From assembly GCA_035235625.1 (NCBI GenBank), contig CP141145.1, positions 20,028,563 to 20,092,562 of the forward strand: a stretch of DNA of 64,000 nt, read 5' to 3'. The stretch is from Saururus chinensis (Eukaryota > Streptophyta > Magnoliopsida > Piperales > Saururaceae). This document shows, in pieces, positions 1 to 10,193 of this stretch. A program made the position numbers and the translations under genes. The notes below the pieces were generated by a model that had not been told where the DNA came from, did not search any database, and saw only the letters and a program-made list of their open reading frames with translations. How positions within the stretch are numbered: position 1 is the stretch's first letter; every line of letters begins with the position of its first letter.

Positions 1-2322
1 GATTGTACTTGAAGATCAAGAAAAAATAACCTTCACATGTCCATTTGGTACCTTTGCATATCGAAGGATGCCGTTTGGATTATGTAATGCTCCTACCACA
101 TTCCAAAGGTGCATGATGAGCATCTTTAATGACATGGTGGAGCGGTTTTTGGAAGTTTTTATGGATGACTTTTCTGTTTTTGGTGATTCTTTTGATGATT
201 GTCTTGATAACTTAGAAAAAGTTTTGGTGAGATGTGAAGAGAAAAATCTAATTTTAAATTGGGAAAAATGTCATTTAATGGTTACTACTTGAATAGTACT
301 TGGTCACATTGTTTCTATGCAGGGAATTCAAGTGGACAAGGCAAAAATTGAATTGATTGCTAATTTGCCTAGTCCAAAGTCCATAAAAGATGTTAGATCC
401 TTTCTAGGGCGTACCGGTTTTTATAAAAGATTTATCAAGAATTTTAGTGTGATATCTAGACCATTGTGTAATCTTCTATCTAAAGAGCATTCTTTTGAGT
501 GGTCGGATACATGTGAAGAAGCTTTCACAAAGCTTAAGAACATGTTCGTGTCCGCACCCATCATGCAACCCCCAGATTGGAACCTTCCTTTTGAAATTAT
601 GTGTGATGCAAGTGATTATGCCGTTGGGGCTGTTTTAGGGCAAAGAAAACATAAGAAACCTTGCGTAATTCATTATGCAAGTAGTACTTTTAATAGTGCC
701 CAAATGAACTACTCCACCACTGAAAAAGAACTTCTTGCTGTAGTATTTGCACTTGACAAATTTAGATCTTACTTAATTGGCTCTCAAATTATCATTTTTA
801 CTTACCATGCAGCTTTGAAGTACCTTTTGAGCAAACAAGATACAAAACCCAGATTACTCCGATGGATATTCCTACTCCAAGAGTTTGATCTCACAATCAA
901 AGACAAGAAGGGAGTAGAGAATGTGGTGGCGGATCATCTTTCTAGATTGGAATTTTCTGATTCTTCAGAAAACATTCCAATCCAAGACACATTCCCCAAT
1001 GAATAACTTTTTGCCATCTCACATCCTCCATCGTATGCCGACATTGCCAACTACTTGGTGACAGGTAAAGTTCCCCACCATTGGTCTCCTCAAGATAAAA
1101 AGAGATTCTTCACCGAGGTAAAGCATTTCTTTTGTGACGACCCCTATCTCTTTAAGTACTATCCGGAACAAATAATAAGGAGATGTGTGCCTGATTCTGA
1201 ACAAGTAAGTATCATCTCTTTTTGTCATTCTGAAGCATGCGGTGGTCACTTCTCCTCTAAAAAGACCACCGCTAAAATTTTGCAATGTGGTTTTTATCGG
1301 CCGACGCTTTTCAAAGATGTTCATGAATTTTGCAAAACTTGAGAAAGGTGTCAAAAGTTAGGAGCCATATCTCGTCGAAATATGATGCCCCTTAACCCCA
1401 TATTGGTTATTGAGATTTTTTATTGTTGGCGCATTGATTTTATGGGACCTTTTCCTCCTTCCTTTGGCTATGTTTACATTTTAATTGTTGTCGATTATGT
1501 TTCCAAGTGAATTGAGGCTGTTCAAAGCAAAACCAATGACCACAAAGTCGTTGTGCGCTTTTTAAAAGAAAATATATTTTCAAGGTTTTGAACACCTCGA
1601 GCCATTATAAGTGATGGGGGGTCACATTTTTGCAATAGGCCTTTTGAGGCTCTGATGAGGAAGTATGGGATTACCCATAAAGTAGCTACCCCCTATCACC
1701 CACAAACAAGTGGACAAGTTGAGATTTCTAATAGGAAAATTTAAAATATTTTACAAAAAATGGTAAATCCAAATGGTAAAGATTGGTCTTTACGGCTAAC
1801 CGATGCTCTTTGGGCTTACCGTACCGCTTTTAAAACCCCAATTGGCATGTCTCCTTACCGTTTGATTTTTTGAAAAGCTTGTCACTTGCCTGTGGAGTTG
1901 GAACATAGGGCATATTGGGTAATCAAAGCTTCGAATTTTAACTTTGATAAGGCTGGCTTAAATAGACAATTGCAAATCAATGAGTTAGAGGAAATTAGAC
2001 GTGATGCTTATGGGAGTTCAAAACTTTACAAAGAGAGAATGAAGGCTTTTCATGATAAAAATATTTTACGGAAAACTTTTGAGCCATTTCAAAAGGTTTT
2101 ATTGTGCAACTCTTGACTTCATCTCTTTCTAGGAAAATTAAGATCACGTTGGACAGGTCCTTTTATTGTAAAAACTGTTTTTCCTTATGGAACTGTTGAA
2201 ATTGAGAACCCAAAAAATGGTGATGTTTTCAAAGTTAATGGCCAACGTTTCAAACTATTTTTAGACCATTTTGTCCCTGAAGTTGAGTCTACACCTCTTG
2301 AAAATCCAAATTATGAGGGTTG
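1..2322 (+). pseudogene. Athila-like Ty3/gypsy pol fragment (RT C-term, RNase H, integrase)
   Basis: This is the 3' part of a retrotransposon polyprotein; the window edge cuts off its start. In order I see the end of reverse transcriptase with the FMDDFSV active-site box (near 160-180), the RT connection, RNase H ([17 protein letters not shown] near 590-640, [15 protein letters not shown] near 720-760), the integrase HHCC zinc region, the integrase core ([28 protein letters not shown]) and the C-terminal tail ending about 2322. The reading frame is broken by a TGA at 290-292, a TGA replacing a zinc-region Cys (CKT*ERC near 1340), a TGA at 1508-1510 and others. The TGA at 1508 also occurs in the two other pol copies. 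Family knowledge places GWRMCIDYRKLN-type RT with this integrase in the Athila lineage. The element is dead; its closest relative here is 50330-52657. Confidence 0.9.
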
Positions 2323-2805
2323 ATTTTCTTTTCATAATTTTTCACAAAAAAAAAAATTTACATTGAGGACAATGTTTAGTTTAGGTTTGGGGGTGTAGAA
2401 AGATATTTTCTTTATGTTTTTTTTAAAAAATAAAAAATTTAAAAAAATTAATTAGATTTATTTTATTTTATGTTTTTGCTTATTTACATTGATTCTTATT
2501 TTAGACATGTGACTTTGTTTAAAGATATCATACTATTCAGAATATGACTTGACATATTTAATAATTTTGAATTCTGATTACTTCATATTGGTTTCATGTG
2601 CTCCTATTTTGACAAAAAACAAAGCAAGACATTTGCCTAAGTGAGAATTTGAGCCCTTGATTATAGTCGTACATCTTGGTGGATATAATTAAAACTAAGT
2701 AATTATTTTCTTATGATAGTAAAACTTTGGCATGATCTAGTAGTACTCATGTTATCATAATAGAATTTCGAGCTTCACTATTCTTAGTTTGTAGAACAGT
2801 CGAGG
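2323..2805 (+). other. post-pol AT-rich non-coding segment with purine-rich tract
   Basis: No gene is visible. A poly-A run is followed by a GGTTTGGGGGTG tract (2384-2394) of the kind found downstream of Athila pol, a candidate second or internal polypurine tract. The rest is AT-rich without an ORF. It is repeated at 52658-53140. Confidence 0.55.
2384..2394 (+). other. polypurine-tract-like sequence after pol
   Basis: The sequence ggtttgggggtg lies about 60 bp after the end of pol. Plus-strand DNA synthesis primers of LTR elements look like this. No matching LTR follows, so it could instead be the conserved internal G-rich tract of Athila elements. Confidence 0.4.
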
Positions 2806-3122
2806 ACTTTTTGTCAACACAATTCCAGTTCCATAAACACGCGTTAAGGCAGTAAGGCCCGGCATAGGTCGCCGACAAAGGCGACATCATTTCTAAATGC
2901 TACCCACAACTAAATCATCGTTCGGACAGTTGTACATCAAGCATGGTTTACGATAGAGTTTATGGAAACGACATCGGTCGAGCCTTCGATGAACTAACTC
3001 TAACGACTGACAATTTTTACTTCCCCTTAGAAGAATTAGAATTCGGGAACAGAAAACTGCAAAACATTGCAGAAAGTTGCAGAAAAATCTAGAAAAATTA
3101 CAGAAAAATTGGGGATGTTACA
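2806..3122 (+). repeat. LTR 3'-end-like fragment ending in TTACA
   Basis: The last 60 bases (repeated cagaaaaat words, then ggggatgttaca) resemble the 3' end of the complete solo LTR at 24780-24835. It ends at 3122 and is joined directly to interior sequence of the same LTR family, so this is a rearranged or nested LTR piece. Repeated near 53140-53455. Confidence 0.5.
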
Positions 3123-5877
3123 TACAATCTTGCTTAGAATTTTACAAACTTATTTAGAGATCTTACTCAAAAACTTATAAATTTTCTCATACAATCATAC
3201 ACATATTATCAACTCATGAAACTTAACAATTAATCGACTCCAGTCTTGAAATGGAAAGGAATATAACTGGGGCATCACTTTAACCTTCGGGGAGTAACTA
3301 GATTCTATAAACTTTTCTTAGAGCAAGGCACACCTATACTCATGGGGCACAAGATCGAACAAGTATGAGTAGTTCCACAATACTACTTTCCTGAGTGTGC
3401 AAGTGCCCACACTCGGGGGGGCATATAGTGCCAACTAAGGGTCATACAATTCCTACTATGAGCGGAAATCATACATGGCTACTATTGGGGCAAATCTTAC
3501 AGTGCCACATATGGGCGGAAACATAGTATGTCACCTTTTGGTAGAAACATACAACGCTCACAATAGAGCATCAAACATCTTAGCATAAATACAGAACAAG
3601 ACAATACTAACAAAATATATGACGCTTCCAACATAGCGTCAAACGTTTGGGCTTAAATACATCATGAAGACAAAATCCTGTAAGATAATTACTCTAACAA
3701 TACATGAAAAATGCTCAACCAACAAATTATCAGCTTGCTCAAATACGAAACTTACTCTGTTGGAACCCTTAGGTCACAAACTCGTAATGCTATATTATTA
3801 GCTTTTCTTACAATTCACGTTTGAATTAAGTAAGTTATGTGGGTACCAATTACGTTAAGAAATTCTTTTGTCTTACAATCTTCCACTGATGAATCCAAAG
3901 TTGAGCCCATTCTAAAACCCTAGTCTATCAGGGCAACATACTTTACTTCACCAATCCATCTCATAACTATAATTCACCATATGACATATCCTTACATATT
4001 CATACATTCTCCGCCATCAACTTTATGGCCAAATCATCTTACTCGAAAATCATCAAAATAAACCCCTTTCATCTAACTCCACTTATCAACCTCTTACTTA
4101 TACGTTGGTTATTATTCTTACTTCCCACTTCATAATATATACGTTATGTTTGTAAAATTATGTTGTGCACTCTTACCATCCGACAATCCCTTGTAAAGGC
4201 GCCAAATCCCAAGTCCGCTTACTTACTAAACCCCCAACATATACTCCAATCCAAACCATACTAATCCAATCCTCACCTGTCAAACGTACATCCTCTATAT
4301 CCGGACATACAGTTATAAATCCATATTAAGCTTCATATAAAACCCTCTGCCATCACTCACTCTCCATCACACACACAACTACTCCACACACATCCAAATA
4401 TCCATCACACATGCATATAGCCGTCATACATATGTATCACATACACATAATTCAATACACAGCTTACACACATACCCGCTCGCCATCACTAGCATACACA
4501 TGGTCCACATACATCAAACATACTTTTAGCTTACATGTGTTTTATGTGCATAATCAAACATACCATAATTCTAAAACCCTAGTCTATCAGGGCAACATAC
4601 TTTACTTCACCAATCCATCTCATAACTATAATTCACCATATGACATATCCTTACATATTCATACATTCTCCGCCATCAACTTTATGGCCAAATCATCTTA
4701 CTCGAAAATCATCAAAGTAAACCCCTTTCATCGAACTCCACTTATCAACCTCTTACTTATACGTTAGTTATTATTCTTACTTTCCACTTCATAATATATA
4801 CGTTATGTTTGTACAATTATGTTGTGCACTCTTACCATCCGACAATCCCTTCTAAAGGCGCCAAGTCCCAAGTCCGCTTACTTACTAAACCCCCAACATA
4901 TACTCCAATCCAAACCATACTAATCCAATCCTCACCTGTCAAACGTACATCCTCTATATCCGGACATACAGTTATAAATCCATATTAAGCTTCATATAAA
5001 ACCCTCTGCCATCACTCACTCTCCATCACACACACAACTGCTCCACACACATCCAAATATCCATCACACATGCATATAGCCGTCATACATATGTATCACA
5101 TACACATAATTCAATACACAGCTTACACACATACCCGCTCGCCATCACTAGCATACACATGGTCCACATACATCAAACATACTTTTAGCTTACATGTGTT
5201 TTATGTGCATAATCAAACATACCATAATTCTAAAACCCTAGTCTATCAGGGCAACATACTTTACTTCACCAATCCATCTCATAACTATAATTCACCGTAT
5301 GACATATCCTTACATATTCATACATTCTCCGCCATCAACTTTATGGCCAAATCATCTTACTCGAAAATCATCAAAGTAAACCCCTTTCATCGAACTCCAC
5401 TTATCAACCTCTTACTTATACGTTAGTTATTATTCTTACTTTCCACTTCATAATATATACGTTATGTTTGTACAATTATGTTGTGCACTCTTACCATCCG
5501 ACAATCCCTTCTAAAGGCGCCAAGTCCCAAGTCCGCTTACTTACTAAACCCCCAACATATACTCCAATCCAAACCATACTAATCCAATCCTCACCTGTCA
5601 AACGTACATCCTCTATATCCAGACATACAGTTATAAATCCATATTAAGCTTCATATAAAACCCTCTGCCATCACTCACTCTCCATCACACACACAACTGC
5701 TCCACACACATCCAAATATCCATCACACATGTGCATAGCCGTCATACATATGTATCACATACACATAATTCAATACACAGCTTACACACATACCCGCTCG
5801 CCATCACTATTATACACATGGTCCACATACATCAAACATACTTTTAGCTTACATGTGTTTTATGTGCATAATCAAAC
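3123..5877 (+). repeat. diverged LTR interior with 659-bp tandem repeats
   Basis: The segment aligns by eye to about 20.9-22.7 kb of the solo LTR, for example the ctggggca...ttcggggagt passage at 3255-3300 versus 21070-21110, but it is far more AT-rich. From 3912 it becomes a tandem array. ORFs in it are repeat shadows: they recur every 659 bp with no domain. It ends abruptly at 5877 in the middle of a repeat, joined to the block shared with 43195 and 58615. Confidence 0.7.
3912..5877 (+). repeat. three-copy 659-bp tandem repeat
   Basis: Units start at 3912, 4571 and 5230, each with ctaaaaccctagtctatca. The spacing is exactly 659 bp twice, and the third unit is cut at 5877. The homologous region at 54240-55557 has two units and the solo LTR has one, so the unit amplified within this LTR relic. 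Confidence 0.9.
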
Positions 5878-6204
5878 CCGAAGTTACTGTTCATTAGGTA
5901 ATGTAGTTGTTCAAGTTTAAATTGAATTATTTTTCTTTTTCACCCCTTGTAAGTCCCTTCTTACTTTATTCAATGGAAATTTTGATTTTTGGAGTAATGA
6001 TTGGCTAGTTTTTTTATCTAAGTCATAGATGAAACCTTGTTAATATGCATGAATTCATGATCATGAGGGTTGATTGATTTCCTTTATATGTACTTTAATA
6101 TTTGACTATTCTACCTATTTTCAATTATAAACTCTATCTTGGATATAAATTATTCTAATGTTTAAGTAATTATATAGTATCTTATCCTGTAGAATTTCCA
6201 GATG
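5878..6204 (+). repeat. start of duplicated block B, non-coding
   Basis: No gene is seen. It begins with cccgaagttactgttc and is nearly identical to 43195-43510, 58617-58945 and, for its first 125 bp, 16907-17030. It is useful as a breakpoint marker: here it is joined to the 659-bp repeat instead of the TPS downstream flank. Confidence 0.7.
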
Positions 6205-6840
6205 AGAATTATGAATTGGACCAACCCGAGTAGAAGTAACACCTTGCTGATTAATAACATCAGCATCAGGCTGATTAAGCTGCTGACTCGCCGAATTGTT
6301 TCCATCTCTTAATATGCGTCATGTTTGTCTTGTTTTTTTGTCTATCTCATAAGGGCAATGACAATATCTAATTACTTGCTCAATAAAAATTAAACATTTA
6401 GAGATATCATGACCAATAGCCTTACAATGATTAAAAAAAATATTATTTCATAAATAACATTTTGAAATTTAATAGAACTGCCCATATCCAATATAATGCA
6501 ACATTTGAAACGTTTTAATAAATCAACCTCTACACATATATGCGCACCATCCATTCTTGTTGCCTCTAAACACGCATTATCAATGCTGATGAAAGTCCCC
6601 AAACCCAAATTCCTGGAGAAAGATTACTTGATGTCCAGGAAAATTAACCCAAATTGGTGCCAACAGTGAATCAGGACCGTCATCGTTTAATTAATAGATG
6701 AAACCACTGAGCGAACGGACAGTAAAATTTGCCATTTTCATGATATTTCTAGCCAAAATTTTCTTAATTTCTTCTTCCAATAAAATCCAATTTATGAACG
6801 ATCTTGAATCAGTGCCATATCTTCCCACATACGGGAGAGA
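6205..6840 (-). pseudogene. LINE ORF1-like fragment, DUF4283 / CCHC type (copy 1a)
   Basis: Read on the minus strand, the conceptual protein contains FISIDNACLEATRM, HICVEVDLLKRFKC and SIKFQNVIYEI. This matches the pattern of plant L1-type ORF1 (gag-like) proteins with a DUF4283 domain followed by a zinc knuckle. The knuckle region is frameshifted and has lost its cysteines. A related second fragment lies at 8325-9443 in the same orientation, about 2.4 kb away. Family assignment comes from the VCVEVD-type motif and is established for LINE ORF1; exact ends are uncertain. Confidence 0.6.
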
Positions 6841-7092
6841 TTCCAATCGTGGACATGGGGCCCACGATGGAGTCCACACCTTTAATTAAGAAAAAATTAT
6901 CATAAAATCTATAAAAATTGGATAAACCAAGTTTGATATTAAGACTTATAAAAATACAATTAAAACTTGTTAAAATTATAATTACTAATCCTTAACTTTA
7001 AAATCAAGTCAAATCGGCAATTAAACAAAAGTCACACAAATTCGCATAATTAAAGAAAATTAAACCGGGTTAAAGTTAGAGATGTTACATCA
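6841..7092 (+). repeat. AT-rich LTR-end-like segment ending in TTACA
   Basis: This AT-rich stretch has no ORF and ends gttagagatgttaca at 7092, directly before gag-like sequence. The TTACA end resembles the LTR ends at 3122 and 24835, so it is probably the remnant 3' end of the chromovirus 5' LTR. Copies lie at 44090-44293 and 59630-59828. Confidence 0.45.
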
Positions 7093-8322
7093 TTTGTTGA
7101 TATTGTAGCACAAACATCAATTCTAGAAGAATATTTTAATTTGTCCAAAGTGCCCACAAAAGGTATAGATCACAAAAAGAATTATGGAAAATGAAGCTTC
7201 AAGAGGAGTAAAGGAGGAAAATCAAATAAAAATTGCCCCTAAAGCAAGTAAGGAATGTTGAACCAACTTCTAAGAACTTCATCTCATAAGAAAATAGAAA
7301 GGCTAAATGAGAGTGTCGGATTTATGGCCAAAGTCATCCTAGAAAGGCTTTCGAAGGGTATACTAGAGTATGTTGTAATTGTAAGAAACATGGACGTATA
7401 GCTTGAAACCATCCTCAAGGTAATCAAGGTGCTCAAGAAAATATATATAAAGATGGAAAGAAGAGGATTGGAGCTCAGGTGTTTGCTTTGTCGGCTAAAG
7501 ATGCAAAAGACAATGCAGTCGTTGATGGTACTATTCCTATTTTTAACCTATTATCTTGAGTGTTTTATGATCTTGGTTTATCACTCTTTTATCTCTTAAT
7601 TATTCATAGAAGATGTCTATCATCCTAAGAGTAAGTTAGAAATGTCTTATATTATCCATACTGCATTAGGAAAAGTTATGTAATAGATGAATGTTTGAGA
7701 AATATCATTTTTATGTTGCAAGAAAGAAATTTTTGTATTGATCTACTCATTTTGGAGATAGTAGATTATGATGTTATCTTGAGAATGGATTGATATGTGG
7801 ACTTAAAATGCTTTGGTATATTGTCAGTTGAAGAGGATAAAATTGAGTACACCAGGGAATCGGAAACTTAAGATGCAGTGAATGATTGGAAGAAAGAATT
7901 CTTTTATCATTTCGGTAGTTAAAGACCAAAAGTTAATGGAGAAAAAATATTTTTCCTTTTCGGTTAGCATTGTAGAATTTAACAAGGAGAAGGGAAAACT
8001 ATATGAGATACCCGTAGTAAGAGAATTTTCATATGTGATTCTTGAGGAATTACCGGGTTTACCTACAAGGAGGGAAGTAGACTTTACCATAGATTTAGTC
8101 TTATGAACTTTACCAAGTTCTGAAGCTCCATAGTGGATGACACTAACGGAGTTAAAAGTACTTAAGAACGAACTTGGGGAATTATTAGATAAAGGAGTTA
8201 TTTGGCCGAGTGTCTCACCTTATGGTGCATTGATACTCTTTGTAAAGAAAAATGATGGATCCATGAGGCTATGCATTGCTTATAGAATGATAAATCACAA
8301 AATGCTCCTATTCGGTTGTTGA
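7093..8322 (+). pseudogene. Tekay-like chromovirus gag-protease-RT relic (copy 1)
   Basis: In broken plus-strand frames I see a gag tail with a zinc knuckle (CYNCKKHGRIA, final Cys lost; near 7370-7410), a QVFALSAKDAKDNAV passage, a decayed protease passage (VFYDLG, near 7560) and the start of reverse transcriptase ([41 protein letters not shown], 8137-8300). This order and these motifs are typical of Tekay/Del chromoviruses. Many stops and frameshifts interrupt it, and RT ends abruptly at about 8322 where antisense LINE sequence begins. The rest of pol is absent. Copies: 44294-45510 and 59829-61063. Confidence 0.75.
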
Positions 8323-8324
8323 CG

Positions 8325-9443
8325 TTTCATAATACCTATGTTATTCTGTGTGACCACATGAAGATGCTCAAGAGATAAATTTGGTACATCAACTCCATCA
8401 AACTAATTAGTTAAAATGACAATTCTTTTCTTAACATTGGCAACGCTTCCTATAAGCAAATCTAGATCAACCGGAAAGCGATTACTAATAACATGTGTGC
8501 TTGATATGTTCTATAAAAATTCTGCATTTTCTCCCATTATGGAATCATAAGCAACAATACGAGGAGAATGACATTGGTGAACAATTGGGCTTTTGACATT
8601 GTTATCCTGTGGAACTTGGGGTTGAGAATTATGAATTGGACCAACCTGAGTAGAAGTAGCACCTTGCTAATTAAGAACATCGGCATCAGGCTCATTACGC
8701 TGCTGACTCGCCAAATTGTTTCCATCTCTTATTATGCGTCATGTTTGTCTAGTTTTTTATCCATCTCTTAAGGGCAATGACAATATCAATTACTTGCTTC
8801 ATTAAAAATTAAACAATTAGAGATATTATGACCAATAACCTTAAAATGATTGAAAATAAAAAGACTATTTCTTGAATAACATTTTGGAATTTAATAGAAC
8901 CACCCATATCCAATCTAATGCGACATTTGAGACGTGTTGACATATCAACCTCTACACATATATGCGTACCAGGCATTCTTTTTGCCTCTAAACACGCATT
9001 CTCAATGCTAATGAAAGTCCCGAAATCCAAATTCCTTGAGAAAGATATGTTGATGTCCCGGCTTACTAACCCAAATTGGTACAAACAGTGAATCATAACC
9101 ATCATCGGTTAATTAATAGATTAAACCGCTGCAAACGGACAGTAAAAATCACATTTGCATGATATTCCTAGCCAAAATTTTCATAATATCTTCTTCCAGT
9201 GAAATCCAATTTAGGAAAGATCTTGAATTAGTGGCATACCTTCCCACGTACGAATCACCCTTCAAATGTCACTCCGTGTTAAAAATCTTTCTTAGCGCCT
9301 CCTTGCTTGCGAAGCCATTAAGCACCTTCCCGATAATGAAAAATGTCCGGTAGGATTACACCAGTTGTCATCTTCCATTGTTTGAAGAGATCTGCCTAAC
9401 TTGTTTCAGGCGGATTCTCATGCAGAGCTGCGCAAGTCGCCAT
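8325..9443 (-). pseudogene. LINE ORF1-like fragment, DUF4283 / CCHC type (copy 1b)
   Basis: The minus-strand reading starts at an ATG at 9443-9441 (MATCAALHENPPETS, then stop). It continues through IGKVLNGFASKEALRKIF and LKGDSYVGRY (DUF4283-like, with a Trp-to-stop change), FISIENACLEAKRM, HICVEVDMSTRLKCRIRLD, SIKFQNVIQEI, a shifted knuckle (FKVIGHNISNC) and a tail (DLDLLIGSVANVKKRIVILT) that runs to about 8325. Plant L1 ORF1 proteins bind RNA with this layout. The first knuckle cysteines are gone and several stops and frameshifts are present. Near-identical copies lie at 45515-46631 and 61070-62139. Confidence 0.65.
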
Positions 9444-9925
9444 GATTGCACTAGCGAACCAACTGTAAGATGCGTGATCCAGAAAAATAAAGAGAACACA
9501 ACGCTCGGAACAGTTGCATTAGAGTCGTTCACCAGATCTGCCCAGCGGAGATGAACCCAGGGACTCTGCTAGTTCTGCTTCACGTTGGCTGCCATCTGTT
9601 AGTTGGTTCGTTGGTTCTGCGTGAGTTCTGTTGTCCAGATGGTTTCTCCTTCTTATGCAGTAGAAAACAAACGAACAGCCATCTGCTGTCCCGATGGGTT
9701 CAGCCTTCTAGTTGCTCTGATGGGCTTCTTCTGCTGGTGCTGCATGGTTTCTGCTGTCCCGATGAGTTATCCCTCTGAAGCAGCAGAAAATAAACGAACT
9801 GCCTTCTGCTGTCCAGACCGAATTCAAAGATGTAAATTACCTTCATGTGACGCTTTGTGTTTGGTTAAAAGCATAATTGATCTTCAGTGTTCCAAAAAAA
9901 GTGCACATCCATAAGTAACCATTCG
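9444..9925. repeat. possible LINE 5' flank with imperfect internal repeats
   Basis: This is non-coding relative to the antisense LINE start at 9443. It holds repeated modules such as tctgctgtcc and agcagaaaa..aaacgaac (9650-9830), which create repetitive ORFs of no recognisable family. Compared with 46840-46866 and 62311-62337, this copy lacks 27 bp between short repeats of tggttctg. Confidence 0.5.
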
Positions 9926-10193
9926 ACACTTACTATTGTCCTCTCTATAACCCTTATTATCGCACTCTATCAGGCACTTACTATCTCTATAACCCTTATT
10001 ATCGTCCTCTGTATATCTACTTTGTAATTATTGATGTGACACTCGGTGTTTTTATGAAAAAATTTAACCTTTTATTTTTTTAAAAATTAGCCAAAAAAAT
10101 TAGAAAGTGACCATTGAACTATTTTAAAAAATGACTTATTTAAAAAAGAGCTAAAGTTAGAAAACACTTGCACAAATTTTCAAGCAATCATAC
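9926..10193. other. AT-rich spacer
   Basis: Nothing coding. A short imperfect repeat (cttactat...ctctataacccttattatcg, twice) is present, followed by A/T-rich sequence. Shared with 47165-47443 and 62645-62919. Confidence 0.5.

Noticed and set aside
1019-1354. Minus-strand ORFs over pol (also 34793, 51354, 51591)
   Set aside because: Antisense shadows of the integrase and RNase H coding frames.
2396-3122. Athila 3' LTR after the post-pol G tract
   Set aside because: Sequence after the tract does not match the candidate 5' LTR at 12189-13659, so it cannot be called its partner.
3912-5877. CRISPR-like regular spacing
   Set aside because: The repeat unit is 659 bp, contiguous, without spacers, in a plant genome.
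4411-5920. Repeated 118-codon ORF (MHIAVIHMYH...) at 4411, 5070, 5729, 54739 and 55398
   Set aside because: It is the shadow of the 659-bp tandem repeat; the His/Tyr/Thr content follows from cat/aca repeats.
9551-9914. Cys-rich ORFs (CCPDG..., ENKRTA twice) as secreted peptides
   Set aside because: Imperfect internal DNA repeats explain the pattern; frames differ between copies and no signal peptide plus stop is conserved.
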